Part shown: one piece after another, positions 28,000 through 38,120 of the stretch | Layout: the number at the start of each line of letters is the position of its first letter | Numbering within the stretch: the first letter of the stretch is position 1 | Origin: QHXQ01 sp963788965 | GTDB taxonomy: Bacteria > Acidobacteriota > Blastocatellia > Pyrinomonadales > Pyrinomonadaceae | Length of the DNA: 64,000 bases | Assembly: GCA_963788965.1 (NCBI GenBank) | Contig: CAWBIK010000004.1 | Span: forward strand, 480,614-544,613 | Reading direction: 5' to 3' | The notes under the pieces: generated by a model | The model's database searches: none | What the model saw: the letters and a program-made list of their open reading frames with translations, nothing else | Told to the model about the DNA's origin: nothing | Translations under genes and position numbers: made by a program

Positions 28000-30900
28000 C
28001 TATCCTCTTGTCGGCACCGGCCTGTTACGGTTGCGCGCCGCTCTCTGCTTTTGCGCGCGATCCTTCACATCGTCGAACGAACTCTCCTGCGACTCCGACT
28101 GTTCCTGCGCGAAATACTTCGCCATCGCGCTCACAGTCGTGTGCTCGAACATCTCGACCACCGGCATCTCTTTACCGAAAATCCGTTGCAGCTTTCCGTG
28201 AATCCGCATCATCAACAGCGAGTCGCCGCCGACATCGAAGAAGTTGTCGTTGACGCTGATTCGCTCGACCCCCAGCACCTCCTGCCAGATGCCGACCAGC
28301 ACCCGCTCCGCTTCGCTGCGCGGCGCTTCGTAAACCCTCGCCGCTTCATCAATCTTCACCCGCGCGACCGGCAGCGCCGCCCGGTCGAGCTTGCCATTCG
28401 CCGTCATCGGCAGCGCATCAAGCACGACCACAACCGACGGAACCATGTACTCCGGCAATATATTGCTCAAGTGTCGCCGCAGTTCCCCGACACTCACCGC
28501 CGCTTTGTTCCCTGCTCCGACCTCTGCCGCAACCTCTGGTCCGACCCCCGCCTGCACATCCGGCGCAGCCACCACGTAAGCGACCAGCCGCTTGTCGCCC
28601 GCCACGTCTTCCCGCACCATCGCAACCGCTTCGCCGACCGATGCGTGCCTGCGCAACGCCGCCTCGACCTCGCCCAACTCGATGCGGAAGCCACGCACTT
28701 TCACCTGCTGGTCGATGCGTCCGAGATACTCAACTTCGCCGTCGGGGAGCAGCCGCGCGAGGTCGCCCGTCCGGTACAACCGCCCGCCGCTCACTTCGCC
28801 AAACGGGTCGGGCACGAATCGCTCCGCCGTCAACTCCGGTCGATTGAGATAGCCCCGTGCCACCCCCGCCCCACCGATGTAGAGTTCGCCAGCCATCCCG
28901 ACGCCCGTTGGCCTCATGCCCGCATCCAGCACGTACACCCGCATGTTCGACAGCGGTCGCCCGATAACGACCATCGCTCCCGCTCTCTCCGCTTCGTCCG
29001 CATCTCCGCTTAGCTCGTGATAGGTCGCATCGATGCTCGCCTCGGTCGGCCCATACAGGTTAACCAACCCCGCCCATCCAGCCCGCTCCCGAAATCTCGC
29101 GGCCAAGTCCTTCGCCAGCGCTTCGCCGCCGCTGAACACTCGCCGCAGCGTCCTGCATTTCGCCAGCCCCTCATCTTCGACCACCGCACGCAGCAGCGAC
29201 GGCACCACCTGCAACACCGTCACACCCTGCTCCGCCACTTCTCGCAGCAGATACGACACATCGCGATGACCGCCCGGACGAGCCATCACGAGGCGCGCAC
29301 CGGCCAGAAGCGTGACAAAAAATTCCCAGACCGAGGCGTCGAAGCTGAAAGGCGTCTTCTGCAACACGGCATCTGACGCGGAGAGCGGAAAGCGGTGCTG
29401 CATCCAGAGCAGGCGGTTGACGATCTGTCGATGCGCAACCATCACCCCTTTGGGCTGCCCCGTCGAACCCGACGTGTAGATGATGTAGGCCAACTGTTCG
29501 TCGCCGACTTTCCACTCCGGCGCATCTCCACTCTCTCTCCCAATCTGCTCCCGCTCCGCGTCAATCAAGACGACCCGTGCCGCGCTCTCCGGCATACGCC
29601 CCGCCAACGAACTTTCGCTAAGCACCACCGCCGCCCCCGTGTCCTCGATCATCCAACGCAGCCGCTCCTGCGGATAATCCGGCTCCAAAGGCACGTAGGC
29701 ACCGCCCGCCTTGAGCACGCCGAGCAACGCCACGACCAACGCCGTGCTGCGCTCCAACATCACTGCGACGGGCGTCTCTGCGCCGACGCCTTGCGCGCGG
29801 AGATAGCGTGCCAGTTGATTGGCGCGTGCGTTCAGTTCTTGATAAGAGAGTCGCTCGCCCGCGCAAACCGCCGCCAACGCATCGGGCGTGCGCGCGGACT
29901 GCTCCGCGACCAACTCATGCAGACAACTCCCGGCCTGCGCGAATGCTTCGTCCGTCCTGTTCCATTCAACCAATATCTTGTGCTGCTCAACTTCCGAGAC
30001 GTAGGAATGAGATTCGTGACGGGCGGCAGCGTTGGCAGCTACGGTGTGCAACACGTTTTCGTAAAGCTTGCCGATGGCGTCAATCTGAGCGTCGCACAAC
30101 TGCGTGGCATCGCAATCGAGTGACAATGTCAGTTGGTCCGACAACGGTGACAAACTGAACGACGCCGACAGGGTGAAGTTTGTCTCCTCGAACATTCGGC
30201 TGCCGATGTTCAAGGCCTGCACTTCTCCCGACTGCATCATGTCTTTGAGGACGTGGAAATGTACGTAGTTGAAAGACACCTCGAAGAGCGGCAGCGTCCC
30301 GCGCCCCTTCTGTAGCGCGAGCAGCGGGTAGCGTCGGAAGGGCAACAACTCGCGCTCGGCTTCAAAAACCGCGCGGGCAAATTCCGTCCATGTGCTGCCG
30401 TTCAGGTGCAGCCGGAAGGGGACCGTGTTGAGGAACAGACCGCACGCGCGCTCGCCGTCGGACTGTTCGGGCCGCCCGTTGCTAACCAACCCCGTCGTAA
30501 CATCTGTCTGACCACTGAGCAGGCTCAACACTTTGAGATGTGCTGCCAGTAACACGCTCTTGAACGGAACCGAGGCGCGGCGCGCGAGCTGCTGCAAGCC
30601 TTCGAGCACTTCGGCGTCGGGGCGGATACTTTGCCTCCGAATCCGCGGCGCATCGCCAACCCGCGCGGCGACGGCACGCCAGCGCGGCAACGCGAGCGGC
30701 GTGTAGTCGGTCAACTTTTGCTGCCAGTAGGTCTGACATTCTTCGGAGTCGAGCGCGGCGCGCTCCAAACGGATGAAGTCCTTAAACGAAGTGGCGAGCG
30801 GTTGTTCATCAGGCGCGGGTTGATGTTCGAGCAGCGCGGAGTAATGACGGAAAATTTCCGCGAGGATTGATTGCAAACTCCACCCGTCGAGGATGGCGTG

Positions 30901-33069
30901 ACATTCCGTCAGCGTAAACTGTATCGCTTCATCCGACCTTCGCTGGACGCAGAAGCGCAACAAGGGCGGCTGCGACATGTCGAACTTCCGTTGTCTCTCG
31001 CCCGCCACGTAATCGGCCACCGCGCCTTCCTGCTCGTCGGACGTGAGTTTACGAATATCTTCGACCCGCACGGGCAGCGAAGCGGTCTGATGGACCAGTT
31101 GCAACGGTTGGCTATACCCGTTGAGGTCGAATGAAGTGCGAAGTATCGCGTGTTGCTCGACAACGCGCTGCACGGCTTGCTGAAACGCCGTGCCGTCGAA
31201 GCGCAGTTGCAGCGGCCAGCTATTTACGTTGTGATAAGCCGGTGAGTCGGGCGTCAACGCCATGTGATAAAGCATCCCGGCCTGAAGCCTTGAGAGCGGG
31301 TAAGCATCCTCGATGCCCGCCGGAATCTTCGCCCGGTCTGTTTCCGAAATGAGGTCGAACCGTTCGCCCTGAACGTTGTCTTCCACGTTCGCTACGGCGG
31401 CGTCGATTTCCTGCGCGAGTTCGCGAATCGTCTGATGCTGGAACAATTGCTGTAACGAAAAGCTCAACCCCTTTTCTCTGGCGAGCGCCAGCACGCGGAC
31501 GCTGAGGATGGAGTCGCCACCCAACTCGAAGAAGTTGTCCGCGACGCCAACCTGCTCCGCGCCCAACACTTCCCCCCAGATGCCTGCCAGAGCGCGCTCG
31601 ACTTCGTCGCGCGGCATCTCGTACACCCGCGCCTGCTCGCCGTCGCCCATGCCGCCAACCGGCAACGCCGCGCGGTCGAGTTTGCCGTTGGGCGTTAAAG
31701 GCAGCGCATCGAGCACGACCAACGCCGCCGGGACCATGTACTCCGGCAACAGCCCGCTCAAGTGCTGGCGTAACTCGCCGACACTAAGCTCCGCTTCGAC
31801 CGCTTTGTCCCCTGCTGCGCCCTTCGCGGGCACGACCTGCGCCCGCACCACGTAGGCCACCAACCGCTTGTTCCCGGCGGCGTCGGCGCGCACCAGCGCC
31901 ACCGCTTCGCGCACCGCCTCGTGGCTGCGCAATGCCGCTTCAACCTCGCCTAACTCGATCCGGTAACCGCGCACCTTGACCTGCTGGTCCAGCCGCCCCA
32001 AGTATTCCAACTCGCCGTCTGGCAGCAGACGCGCCAGGTCGCCCGTGCGGTAGAGGCGTGCGCCCACAGCGGACGCGAACGGGTCAGGCACAAATCTGTC
32101 GGCGGTCAACTCCGGTCGATTGAGATAGCCGCGCGCCACGCCCGCCCCACCTACGTAGAGTTCCCCCGCCACCGCCACTGGCACCGGCTGCATGTACTCA
32201 TCCAACAGGTACATGCGCAGGTCCGGTATCGGACCACCGATGACGCTGCCCGACCCCTTGCTCACATCGTCCAACGTCAACGAGCGATACGTGACATGCA
32301 CGGTGGTTTCCGTAATGCCGTACATGTTGACCAAGCGTGGGCGCTGGTCCCCGTGCCGTTCGTACCACGGCTTCAGGCTTTGCAACTCCAAAGCTTCGCC
32401 GCCAAAGATGACCAGACGTAAGCCGAGTTGGACGGAGGCATCCGACTCTCGGTCTGCTTGTATCAGTTGCCGAAAGGCGGAAGGTGTTTGATTAAGGACG
32501 GTCACGCCCTCATCACACAGCAACTTGTGAAAGGCTTCGGGCGAGCGACTGACAAAGTAATCGACTACCACCAGACGGCCGCCGTAAAACAGCGCGCCCC
32601 ACATCTCCCAAACGGAGAAATCGAACGCATAGGAATGAAACAGTGTCCAGACATCTCTTTCATCAAACTCAAACCACTCCTGCGTAGCCGCGAAGAGGCG
32701 GACAACATTGGCATGGCTCACCATCACGCCCTTCGGCTTGCCCGTCGAACCCGACGTGTAAATGATGTAGGCCAACTGCTCATGGCTCACTGCCCACTCC
32801 GGTGCAGCATCGCTCTCGCGCGCTATCTGTGCCCACTCTTCATCTATCGAGACAAGGTGCGCGGCCCCGACCTCGACGCGTCGCGCCAAGGCAGTCTCCG
32901 TTAAGACGACTGGCGCGCCTGTGTCTTCGATCATCCAGTGCAACCGCTCTTGCGGATACGCGGGATCAAGTGGGACATACGCTCCACCTGCTTTGAGCAC
33001 GCCGAGCAAGGCCACCACTAAGTGCGTGCTCCGTTCCAGCATGACCGCCACGGGCGTTTCCGCGCCCAC
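28000..33069 (-). CDS. NRPS fragment: A(Thr)-PCP-C(modified-AA-like)-A(Gln)-PCP
   Basis: 1689 open codons forming the downstream half of the 28000-38014 gene. The ATG at 33069 is only the first Met after a frameshift. The first adenylation domain has FDFSVWEMW and YGITETT and the code D-F-W-N-I-G-M-V, the standard threonine code. Its carrier is DNFFELGGDSILS. The next condensation domain begins DAYPLSRLQAGMLYH and carries HAILDGWS preceded by Cys in place of the first catalytic His; together with FDLNGYSQPLQLVH it resembles the modified-amino-acid C clade linked to dehydrated Ser/Thr. The second adenylation domain reads D-A-W-Q-F-G-L-I (Gln), followed by the carrier DNFFDVGGDSLLM and an Arg-rich tail. 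Confidence 0.88.
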   Translation of the reverse strand: MGAETPVAVMLERSTHLVVALLGVLKAGGAYVPLDPAYPQERLHWMIEDTGAPVVLTETALARRVEVGAAHLVSIDEEWAQIARESDAAPEWAVSHEQLAYIIYTSGSTGKPKGVMVSHANVVRLFAATQEWFEFDERDVWTLFHSYAFDFSVWEMWGALFYGGRLVVVDYFVSRSPEAFHKLLCDEGVTVLNQTPSAFRQLIQADRESDASVQLGLRLVIFGGEALELQSLKPWYERHGDQRPRLVNMYGITETTVHVTYRSLTLDDVSKGSGSVIGGPIPDLRMYLLDEYMQPVPVAVAGELYVGGAGVARGYLNRPELTADRFVPDPFASAVGARLYRTGDLARLLPDGELEYLGRLDQQVKVRGYRIELGEVEAALRSHEAVREAVALVRADAAGNKRLVAYVVRAQVVPAKGAAGDKAVEAELSVGELRQHLSGLLPEYMVPAALVVLDALPLTPNGKLDRAALPVGGMGDGEQARVYEMPRDEVERALAGIWGEVLGAEQVGVADNFFELGGDSILSVRVLALAREKGLSFSLQQLFQHQTIRELAQEIDAAVANVEDNVQGERFDLISETDRAKIPAGIEDAYPLSRLQAGMLYHMALTPDSPAYHNVNSWPLQLRFDGTAFQQAVQRVVEQHAILRTSFDLNGYSQPLQLVHQTASLPVRVEDIRKLTSDEQEGAVADYVAGERQRKFDMSQPPLLRFCVQRRSDEAIQFTLTECHAILDGWSLQSILAEIFRHYSALLEHQPAPDEQPLATSFKDFIRLERAALDSEECQTYWQQKLTDYTPLALPRWRAVAARVGDAPRIRRQSIRPDAEVLEGLQQLARRASVPFKSVLLAAHLKVLSLLSGQTDVTTGLVSNGRPEQSDGERACGLFLNTVPFRLHLNGSTWTEFARAVFEAERELLPFRRYPLLALQKGRGTLPLFEVSFNYVHFHVLKDMMQSGEVQALNIGSRMFEETNFTLSASFSLSPLSDQLTLSLDCDATQLCDAQIDAIGKLYENVLHTVAANAAARHESHSYVSEVEQHKILVEWNRTDEAFAQAGSCLHELVAEQSARTPDALAAVCAGERLSYQELNARANQLARYLRAQGVGAETPVAVMLERSTALVVALLGVLKAGGAYVPLEPDYPQERLRWMIEDTGAAVVLSESSLAGRMPESAARVVLIDAEREQIGRESGDAPEWKVGDEQLAYIIYTSGSTGQPKGVMVAHRQIVNRLLWMQHRFPLSASDAVLQKTPFSFDASVWEFFVTLLAGARLVMARPGGHRDVSYLLREVAEQGVTVLQVVPSLLRAVVEDEGLAKCRTLRRVFSGGEALAKDLAARFRERAGWAGLVNLYGPTEASIDATYHELSGDADEAERAGAMVVIGRPLSNMRVYVLDAGMRPTGVGMAGELYIGGAGVARGYLNRPELTAERFVPDPFGEVSGGRLYRTGDLARLLPDGEVEYLGRIDQQVKVRGFRIELGEVEAALRRHASVGEAVAMVREDVAGDKRLVAYVVAAPDVQAGVGPEVAAEVGAGNKAAVSVGELRRHLSNILPEYMVPSVVVVLDALPMTANGKLDRAALPVARVKIDEAARVYEAPRSEAERVLVGIWQEVLGVERISVNDNFFDVGGDSLLMMRIHGKLQRIFGKEMPVVEMFEHTTVSAMAKYFAQEQSESQESSFDDVKDRAQKQRAARNRNRPVPTRG

Positions 33070-34336
33070 ACCGCGCGCACGCAGATAGCGGGCCGACTTG
33101 ATTAGCGCGCGCGTTCAGGTCACGATACGTGAGCCGGTCTGTGCCGCAGACGACGGCCACAGCATCAGGCGTGCGTGCAGCTTGCGCGCCGACCAGGTCG
33201 TGCATGCCTTGCTGGCTGGGATAGGCGCGGCGGGTGTCGTTCCAGTGCGTGAGGAGTTGCTGCCGTTCCGCGGCGGTCAACAAGGGTAAGTCGCCGATGC
33301 GTTGGTCCGGGCACGCGACGATGGCGGAGAGGAGTTGGCGGAAGTGTCCGGCGAGGCGTGCGATGGTGTCGGCGTCGAACAGGTCTGTATCGTATTCCAG
33401 CGTGAAGCTCCAACCTTCTTGACCTTCCGACAATCGCAGCGTCAAATCGAACTTCGAGGTCCGGCTTTCGACCGGCATCGCGCTCACATGCAAACCGGAC
33501 AATCGAAACTCGGTGAGCGGCGTGTTCTGCATAACCAACGCGACCTGAAATAGCGGCGTGCGGCTCAGTTTCCGCTCCGGCTCCAATGCTTCCACCAATT
33601 TTTCAAACGGCACATCCTGATGCGCATATGCCCCCAGACAGACCTCCCGCACACGCTGCACCAATTCGAGAAACGTCGGGTTGCCGCTTACATCCGTGCG
33701 CAGTACCAACGTGTTGGTGAAGAAACCAATCAACCCTTCAAGCTCATTCCGGCTGCGATTAGCTATCGGCGTGCCCACGACGATGTCAGCCTGGCCCGTC
33801 TGCCGCCACAACAACACGTCAAAGACCGCCAACAACACCATGAACGGCGTCACACCCGCCCGCCCACTGAGCGCCTGCACCCCGCGCCACTCCGCCGCAC
33901 CAACCTCGTAGCGTTGCTGCGCGCCCACATGCCGCGCCACCGCCGGCCGCGCCCGCGCACCCGCCAACTCCAGCCCCGACGCCAGCCCACCCAACTGCTT
34001 GCGCCAGTAGCCCAACTGTTCATCCAGCACCTCGCCTTGCAACCACCCGCGCTGCCACGCCGCATAATCCGCATACTGCACCGCCAACTCCGCCAACCCA
34101 CTCGCCTGCATCTGTTCGGCACTACTACTGCCCGCACCGCGCACTTCAGCACTCACTGCACTACTCGCCGCGTCGCTGGCTGCCTCGCCGACACTCCGAC
34201 TGGCATACGCCTCGTAGAGCGCAGCAAACTCTCGCACCAACACGCCCGTTGACCACCCGTCCGACACGATGTGATGGAGCACCACCACCAGCACATGCTC
34301 CGCCGCGCCCACCCGCAACAACCGCACTCTGAACAC
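32966..34336 (-). CDS. NRPS fragment: condensation domain and start of the Thr adenylation domain
   Basis: Middle piece of the 28000-38014 gene. It contains the condensation active site HHIVSDGWSTG and the rest of that domain, then the first adenylation motif LTYRDLNARANQ, where an extra base near 33095 throws the frame (paralogues read LARYLRARG). The upstream boundary is a second damaged spot at 34404-34425. A serine/alanine-rich insertion of about 25 residues (VGEAASDAASSAVSAEVRG) in the condensation domain is absent or shorter in its close copy near 41.05 kb. Confidence 0.8.
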   Translation of the reverse strand: MFRVRLLRVGAAEHVLVVVLHHIVSDGWSTGVLVREFAALYEAYASRSVGEAASDAASSAVSAEVRGAGSSSAEQMQASGLAELAVQYADYAAWQRGWLQGEVLDEQLGYWRKQLGGLASGLELAGARARPAVARHVGAQQRYEVGAAEWRGVQALSGRAGVTPFMVLLAVFDVLLWRQTGQADIVVGTPIANRSRNELEGLIGFFTNTLVLRTDVSGNPTFLELVQRVREVCLGAYAHQDVPFEKLVEALEPERKLSRTPLFQVALVMQNTPLTEFRLSGLHVSAMPVESRTSKFDLTLRLSEGQEGWSFTLEYDTDLFDADTIARLAGHFRQLLSAIVACPDQRIGDLPLLTAAERQQLLTHWNDTRRAYPSQQGMHDLVGAQAARTPDAVAVVCGTDRLTYRDLNARANQVGPLSACARCGRGNARGGHAGTEHALSGGLARRAQSRWSVCPT

Positions 34337-34800
34337 CGGTCCCGCCGCTAGGTCGAACGCCCGGCCCGCCTCCTCTTGTGCGATCCGCCGCGCTGCTGCT
34401 TCCTACCTCCTCCGCATTCCCGGCCTGTCTCCGCGCCGCCGCGCAGGTCTTCCACCTCCACTTCTATCGCCCGCGCTTCTCCGATCACCTGCACGGGGCG
34501 ACCCGCCTCCGCCTGGAAGGTCGTGCGCAACACCTCGTGCCGCCGCACTATTTGCGTCAACGCCCATGCCAGCGCCGCCACCTTCAGCTCACCACGCAAC
34601 CGCACCGCCATCGGCACGTTGTAGGTGGCACTGCCCGGCTCCAACTGGTCGAGAAACCACAACCGTTGCTGCGCAAACGACAACGCCGCGCGTCCCGCTC
34701 GTTCCGCGCGTCGCTCCAACGGCGGCATCTCAATGCCGTGCTGCGCACGCACCGCCTCGTCGACCCGCGCGGCCAATCCCGCGATGCTCGGCGCCTCGAA
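34211..34800. repeat. Near-identical condensation-domain segment (copy 1)
   Basis: About 590 bases match 41054-41638 closely, except for a scrambled patch at 34404-34425, where this copy has the two frame-breaking insertions, and the length-variable Ser/Ala insertion just outside. Confidence 0.75.
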
Positions 34801-36948
34801 CAGCGTGCGCACGGCGATGGCGACGCCAAACACCGCGGCAAGGCGCGCGATGAGTTGGGTGGCGAGCAGCGAATGACCGCCCGCGGCGAAGAAGTCATCG
34901 TCGCGCCGGGGGTGTTCGACATGAAGGAGGGTTGACCAGAGGGCGGCGATGACCTCTTCGGTGGGCGTGCGCGGCGCAGCGTGCGGCTGCTCGCCGCTTG
35001 GTGCGTGCGTTTGTTCGGCTGGGAGGGCGGCGCGGTCGAGCTTGCCGTTGGGTGTCAGCGGCAACGCGGCGAGCGAGATGAAAGCGGAAGGGATCATGTG
35101 GTCGGGCAGCAGCCCGCCGAGGTGCTGACGCAACTCAATAGGTGCGAGCGTTGCGCCGCCTTTCATTCCGGCAACTACCGGTGCGTCAGCTTCAAGCGCA
35201 CCACCTGCGCCATCGTCATGCCCAACGACGTAAGCGACCAACCGCTTGTCGCCCTCGCCATCCGCACGCAGGAGCACGACCGCCTCCCGCACCGCGGGAT
35301 GCGTCCGTAGTGCCGTTTCAATCTCGCCCAACTCGATGCGATGGCCGCGCAGCTTCACCTGATTATCGACGCGCCCGATAAACTCGACCTCGCCATCGGG
35401 CAGCAGCCGTGCCACATCACCCGTCCGGTACAAGCGCCCACCCACCTGCCCAGAGAACGGGTCCGGCACAAACCGCTCGGCCGTCAACGCCGCCCGCCCC
35501 AAGTACCCTCTGGCCACGCCCGCCCCGCCGATGTAGAGTTCGCCCGCGATGCCGATGCCCGTCGGGCGCATGGCGGCGTCCACTACGTACACCCGCATGT
35601 TCCCCATCGCGCGCCCTAACCCCACGCCCCCACGCCTGCCGCGCCCGCCTGTGTCGTCCACGCGCTGCGCCAACGCGCCCACCGTCGTCTCCGTCGGTCC
35701 ATAGTGGTTGTAGACCCGACAGCCGCCGCGCGCGCCCGCGCCGCCTGACGCCGCCCCACCGCGCAACGCCGCGACCCGCTCGACCAACGCCCAACTCGCC
35801 GCTTCGCCGCCCAACACTAACCGGGCGCGCGGCACCACTCCTTGTCCCGCACCCCCGCCCGCCGCCACCAATGCCGCCAAGTGCGACGGCACGATCTTCA
35901 AGCAGTCGATCCGCTCGCGCTCGCAGTACGCGCCCAGCAGCGCCGCATCGGTCGCGCGCGCCGCCGTCACCAGGTGGAACGTGCCGCCACTGATGAGCGC
36001 CGGATAGAGCATGGTGTGCCCGAGGTCGGCGGCAAACGTCGAGACGCTGGCGTAGCGCAAGCCGGGTGCGAACTCCAGCCGCACCTGGGCCGCCAGCGTG
36101 TAGTTGACCAGCGCGCGCTGCGTGACCATCACGCCCTTGGGCTGCCCCGTCGAGCCAGACGTGTAGATGATGTAGGCCAACTGCTCGCTGTCCACCTGCC
36201 ACTCCGGCGCACCAGCCGGCTCGCGTGCGATCTGCGCCCACTCTGCATCCAGCAACACAACTCGCGCCGCCCCGACCTCGACCCGCCCGGCCAGTGCTGT
36301 CTGCGTTAAGACGACCGGCGCACCCGTGTCTGCGATCATCCAGCGCAACCGTTCCGCTGGATACGCCGGGTCTAACGGCACGTAGGCACCGCCTGCCTTG
36401 AGCACGCCAAGCAGCGCGACGACTAACGCCGTGCTCCGCTCCAGCATGACTGCGACGGGCGTCTCCGCGCCCACACCGCGCGCCCGCAGATAGCGGGCTA
36501 GTTGATTGGCGCGGGCGTTGAGTGCTTGATACGAGAGCCGCTCGCCTTCGCAGACCACCGCCACCGTGGCGGGCGTGCGCGCGGCTTGCTCTGTGATGAG
36601 TTCGTGGATGCACGAGTCGGTCTGCGCATAGACTTCGGTCGTGCGGTTCCACTCTTCGACCACGCGCTGCCGTTGTTCGTCGCCGACGCTGTCGAGGTCC
36701 GTGAGCAGCGCGGCGGGCTGCGCGACCGCCGCGCGCAGCAGTGCCGCGTACTGCTCGCCGAGGCTGCTGACGCTTGAGGCGTCGAGGCGCGCCCCGTCGT
36801 AGTCCCACTGCAACTCGAATGCCGCTTCTCGGCTGCGGCACGACGCAGCGCAAGGTGAGTGTCGCTGGTTCGCTCGCCGCGTGCGAGGCGTGCCAGCGCC
36901 AGCGCAAAGCGCCCGCCGTGACGGCGGCGCTGCGGCGCTCGTAGGCAA
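34348..36948 (-). CDS. NRPS fragment: adenylation domain (Asp) and carrier protein
   Basis: Real content starts after the frameshift at 36817; the earlier codons are out-of-frame noise. It holds the end of the interface-like domain, a full adenylation domain with TFAADLGHT, KIVPSHL and YGPTETT (code D-L-T-K-V-G-H-V, the aspartate code), a carrier site DDFFAAGGHSL and the start of the next condensation domain (FAQQRLWFLDQLEPG). The frame is lost at 34404-34425, where two single-base insertions separate it from the 32966-34336 piece. The adenylation domain is nearly identical in DNA to the one at 53.6-55.0 kb. Confidence 0.85.
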   Translation of the reverse strand: MPTSAAAPPSRRALCAGAGTPRTRRANQRHSPCAASCRSREAAFELQWDYDGARLDASSVSSLGEQYAALLRAAVAQPAALLTDLDSVGDEQRQRVVEEWNRTTEVYAQTDSCIHELITEQAARTPATVAVVCEGERLSYQALNARANQLARYLRARGVGAETPVAVMLERSTALVVALLGVLKAGGAYVPLDPAYPAERLRWMIADTGAPVVLTQTALAGRVEVGAARVVLLDAEWAQIAREPAGAPEWQVDSEQLAYIIYTSGSTGQPKGVMVTQRALVNYTLAAQVRLEFAPGLRYASVSTFAADLGHTMLYPALISGGTFHLVTAARATDAALLGAYCERERIDCLKIVPSHLAALVAAGGGAGQGVVPRARLVLGGEAASWALVERVAALRGGAASGGAGARGGCRVYNHYGPTETTVGALAQRVDDTGGRGRRGGVGLGRAMGNMRVYVVDAAMRPTGIGIAGELYIGGAGVARGYLGRAALTAERFVPDPFSGQVGGRLYRTGDVARLLPDGEVEFIGRVDNQVKLRGHRIELGEIETALRTHPAVREAVVLLRADGEGDKRLVAYVVGHDDGAGGALEADAPVVAGMKGGATLAPIELRQHLGGLLPDHMIPSAFISLAALPLTPNGKLDRAALPAEQTHAPSGEQPHAAPRTPTEEVIAALWSTLLHVEHPRRDDDFFAAGGHSLLATQLIARLAAVFGVAIAVRTLFEAPSIAGLAARVDEAVRAQHGIEMPPLERRAERAGRAALSFAQQRLWFLDQLEPGSATYNVPMAVRLRGELKVAALAWALTQIVRRHEVLRTTFQAEAGRPVQVIGEARAIEVEVEDLRGGAETGRECGGGRKQQRGGSHKRRRAGRST
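35353..36816. repeat. Near-identical Asp adenylation-domain segment (copy 1)
   Basis: About 1.46 kb matches 53561-55023 with scattered mismatches, covering most of the Asp adenylation domain and the end of the interface-like domain. At the right end this copy has one extra G (36817) that the partner lacks. Confidence 0.8.
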
Positions 36949-38014
36949 ACGTGGCGGCCCAGTGATCGCCGGTCGCGGGTGCGTCGTCGGGCGTGGCGGC
37001 GGTGATAGTGCGCAGGTCGCGGGCGAAGTATTCTTGCCAGCGGCGGGCGGCGGCGAGCGTGGCGGCGGTGTGCGCCAGCCACTCGGCGAAGCGCAGCGTG
37101 GGGGTGGCGACCGCGAGCGTCACGGGCAGGAAGCGGGCGTAGAGCCCGATGGCGTGGTGGAGTTCGGCGTAGTCGCGCCCGTCGCACAGGACGGCGACGA
37201 GCGGGGCGGTGGGCGCAGTGTGGCGCGCCAGCAGACCGAGCCAGCAGGCGAGCAGGAACTCTTCCGCGCTCGCTCCGTGCGCGTCGGCGACGGCTCTGAG
37301 TCGCGCATGGAATGAGGAGGGTAGCGAAACGCTCAGGGAGCGCGGTGTGAAATCGGCGGAATCGTCGTGCGCATTGTCGAAGGGTAATCTTCGGTTGGTG
37401 CGTGCGTCGATGTCTTGAGCGCGCCAGTACGCTTTTCCTTCTTCGGCCTCGTCGCCTTCAAGCAGTTCGTTCTGCCATTCGGAGAACTGCACATATTGGA
37501 CAGGCTCATCAAGGTCGTCTTCCTGTGCGTTTGACGCGTAACAACGACTTATCTCTTCGGCCAAATTTGACAGTGAGCGTGCATCTGCGACGAGCGCCGG
37601 AACTGAGAGCAGCAGATGGTGACGGGCATCGGAGAGTCGAACGTAACAGGCGCGCACGAGTGTGCCATGCTCGAAGTTGAAGACGTGCGCGCGTTCCTGC
37701 ACGCGCGCAACTTCCAACCGTTCATCGTGCTGCGCGGCTGGCACATCGCTGAAGTCGAGTTCGTGCCACGACGGTGCACCCTCATCGGCGACCACCTGAA
37801 AGGGAACGCGCAGGCCGGGCTGATGATAAAAATTGGTGCGCAGACTTTCGTGTCGGTTGACGACCCGTTGCAGAGCCTTTTTCAAATCCAGTGCATCGAG
37901 ATTCCCCTCAATCGAAACCTCGACCTGATTGTGCCAAGCAGGGGTGTCCGCTTGCAGCAGCCACATCTCTTTTTGTTGGGGCGAGAGTTGAAAGGCGTTA
38001 ACGGTGGTTTGCAT
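36817..38014 (-). CDS. NRPS fragment: N-terminal condensation-like 'interface' domain
   Basis: Starts MQTTVNAFQLSPQQKEMWLL. It has the condensation fold markers (RVVNRHESLRTNF, VQYVQFSEWQNELLE), but where HHxxxDG should be it reads SVPALVADARSL, with both catalytic His missing. It cannot catalyse condensation in the normal way. Such degenerate domains in siderophore synthetases have been proposed to dock a TauD-type beta-hydroxylase on the adjacent Asp carrier. The gene encoded just upstream in the operon order (39114-44822) ends in a TauD domain, which fits. The open frame runs on past 36817 to 35417, but only as out-of-frame sequence. A 106-base gap separates it from the nucleotidyltransferase. 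Confidence 0.78.
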
Positions 38015-38120
38015 AATTGTGTCCGTGCGGATTACTTATCGAAGGATGATGACAATAATGAGATGGCGCGCGGGCTATCGGGACGCGGCATTCGAGTTGC
38101 GCGGCATGCGTGCCGGAGGC

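Larger units (their letters stand above)
28000..38014 (-). other. Reconstructed locus: I-A(Asp)-PCP-C-A(Thr)-PCP-CmodAA-A(Gln)-PCP
   Basis: Four frameshifts (36817, about 34404, about 34420 and about 33095, all single-base insertions relative to paralogues in this window) split what would be one protein of roughly 3340 residues. Approximate layout: I 38014-36620, A 36600-35060, PCP 34990-34820, C 34710-33330, A 33200-31690, PCP 31620-31420, CmodAA 31330-30000, A 29930-28400, PCP 28310-28100. Three residues are added: Asp (presumably beta-hydroxylated), Thr (possibly dehydrated), Gln. Confidence 0.75.

Noticed and set aside
30000..31330. Epimerisation domain call for the domain after the Thr carrier
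   Set aside because: The opening AYPLSRLQAGMLYH resembles E and dual E/C domains, but GYSQPLQLVH and direct linkage to a following A domain fit the modified-AA C clade better. No other E-like domain was found.
35417..36816. Continuation of the interface-domain frame past 36817
   Set aside because: The sequence there is Arg/Gly-rich noise, while another frame encodes a perfect adenylation domain; the frame is open only by composition.
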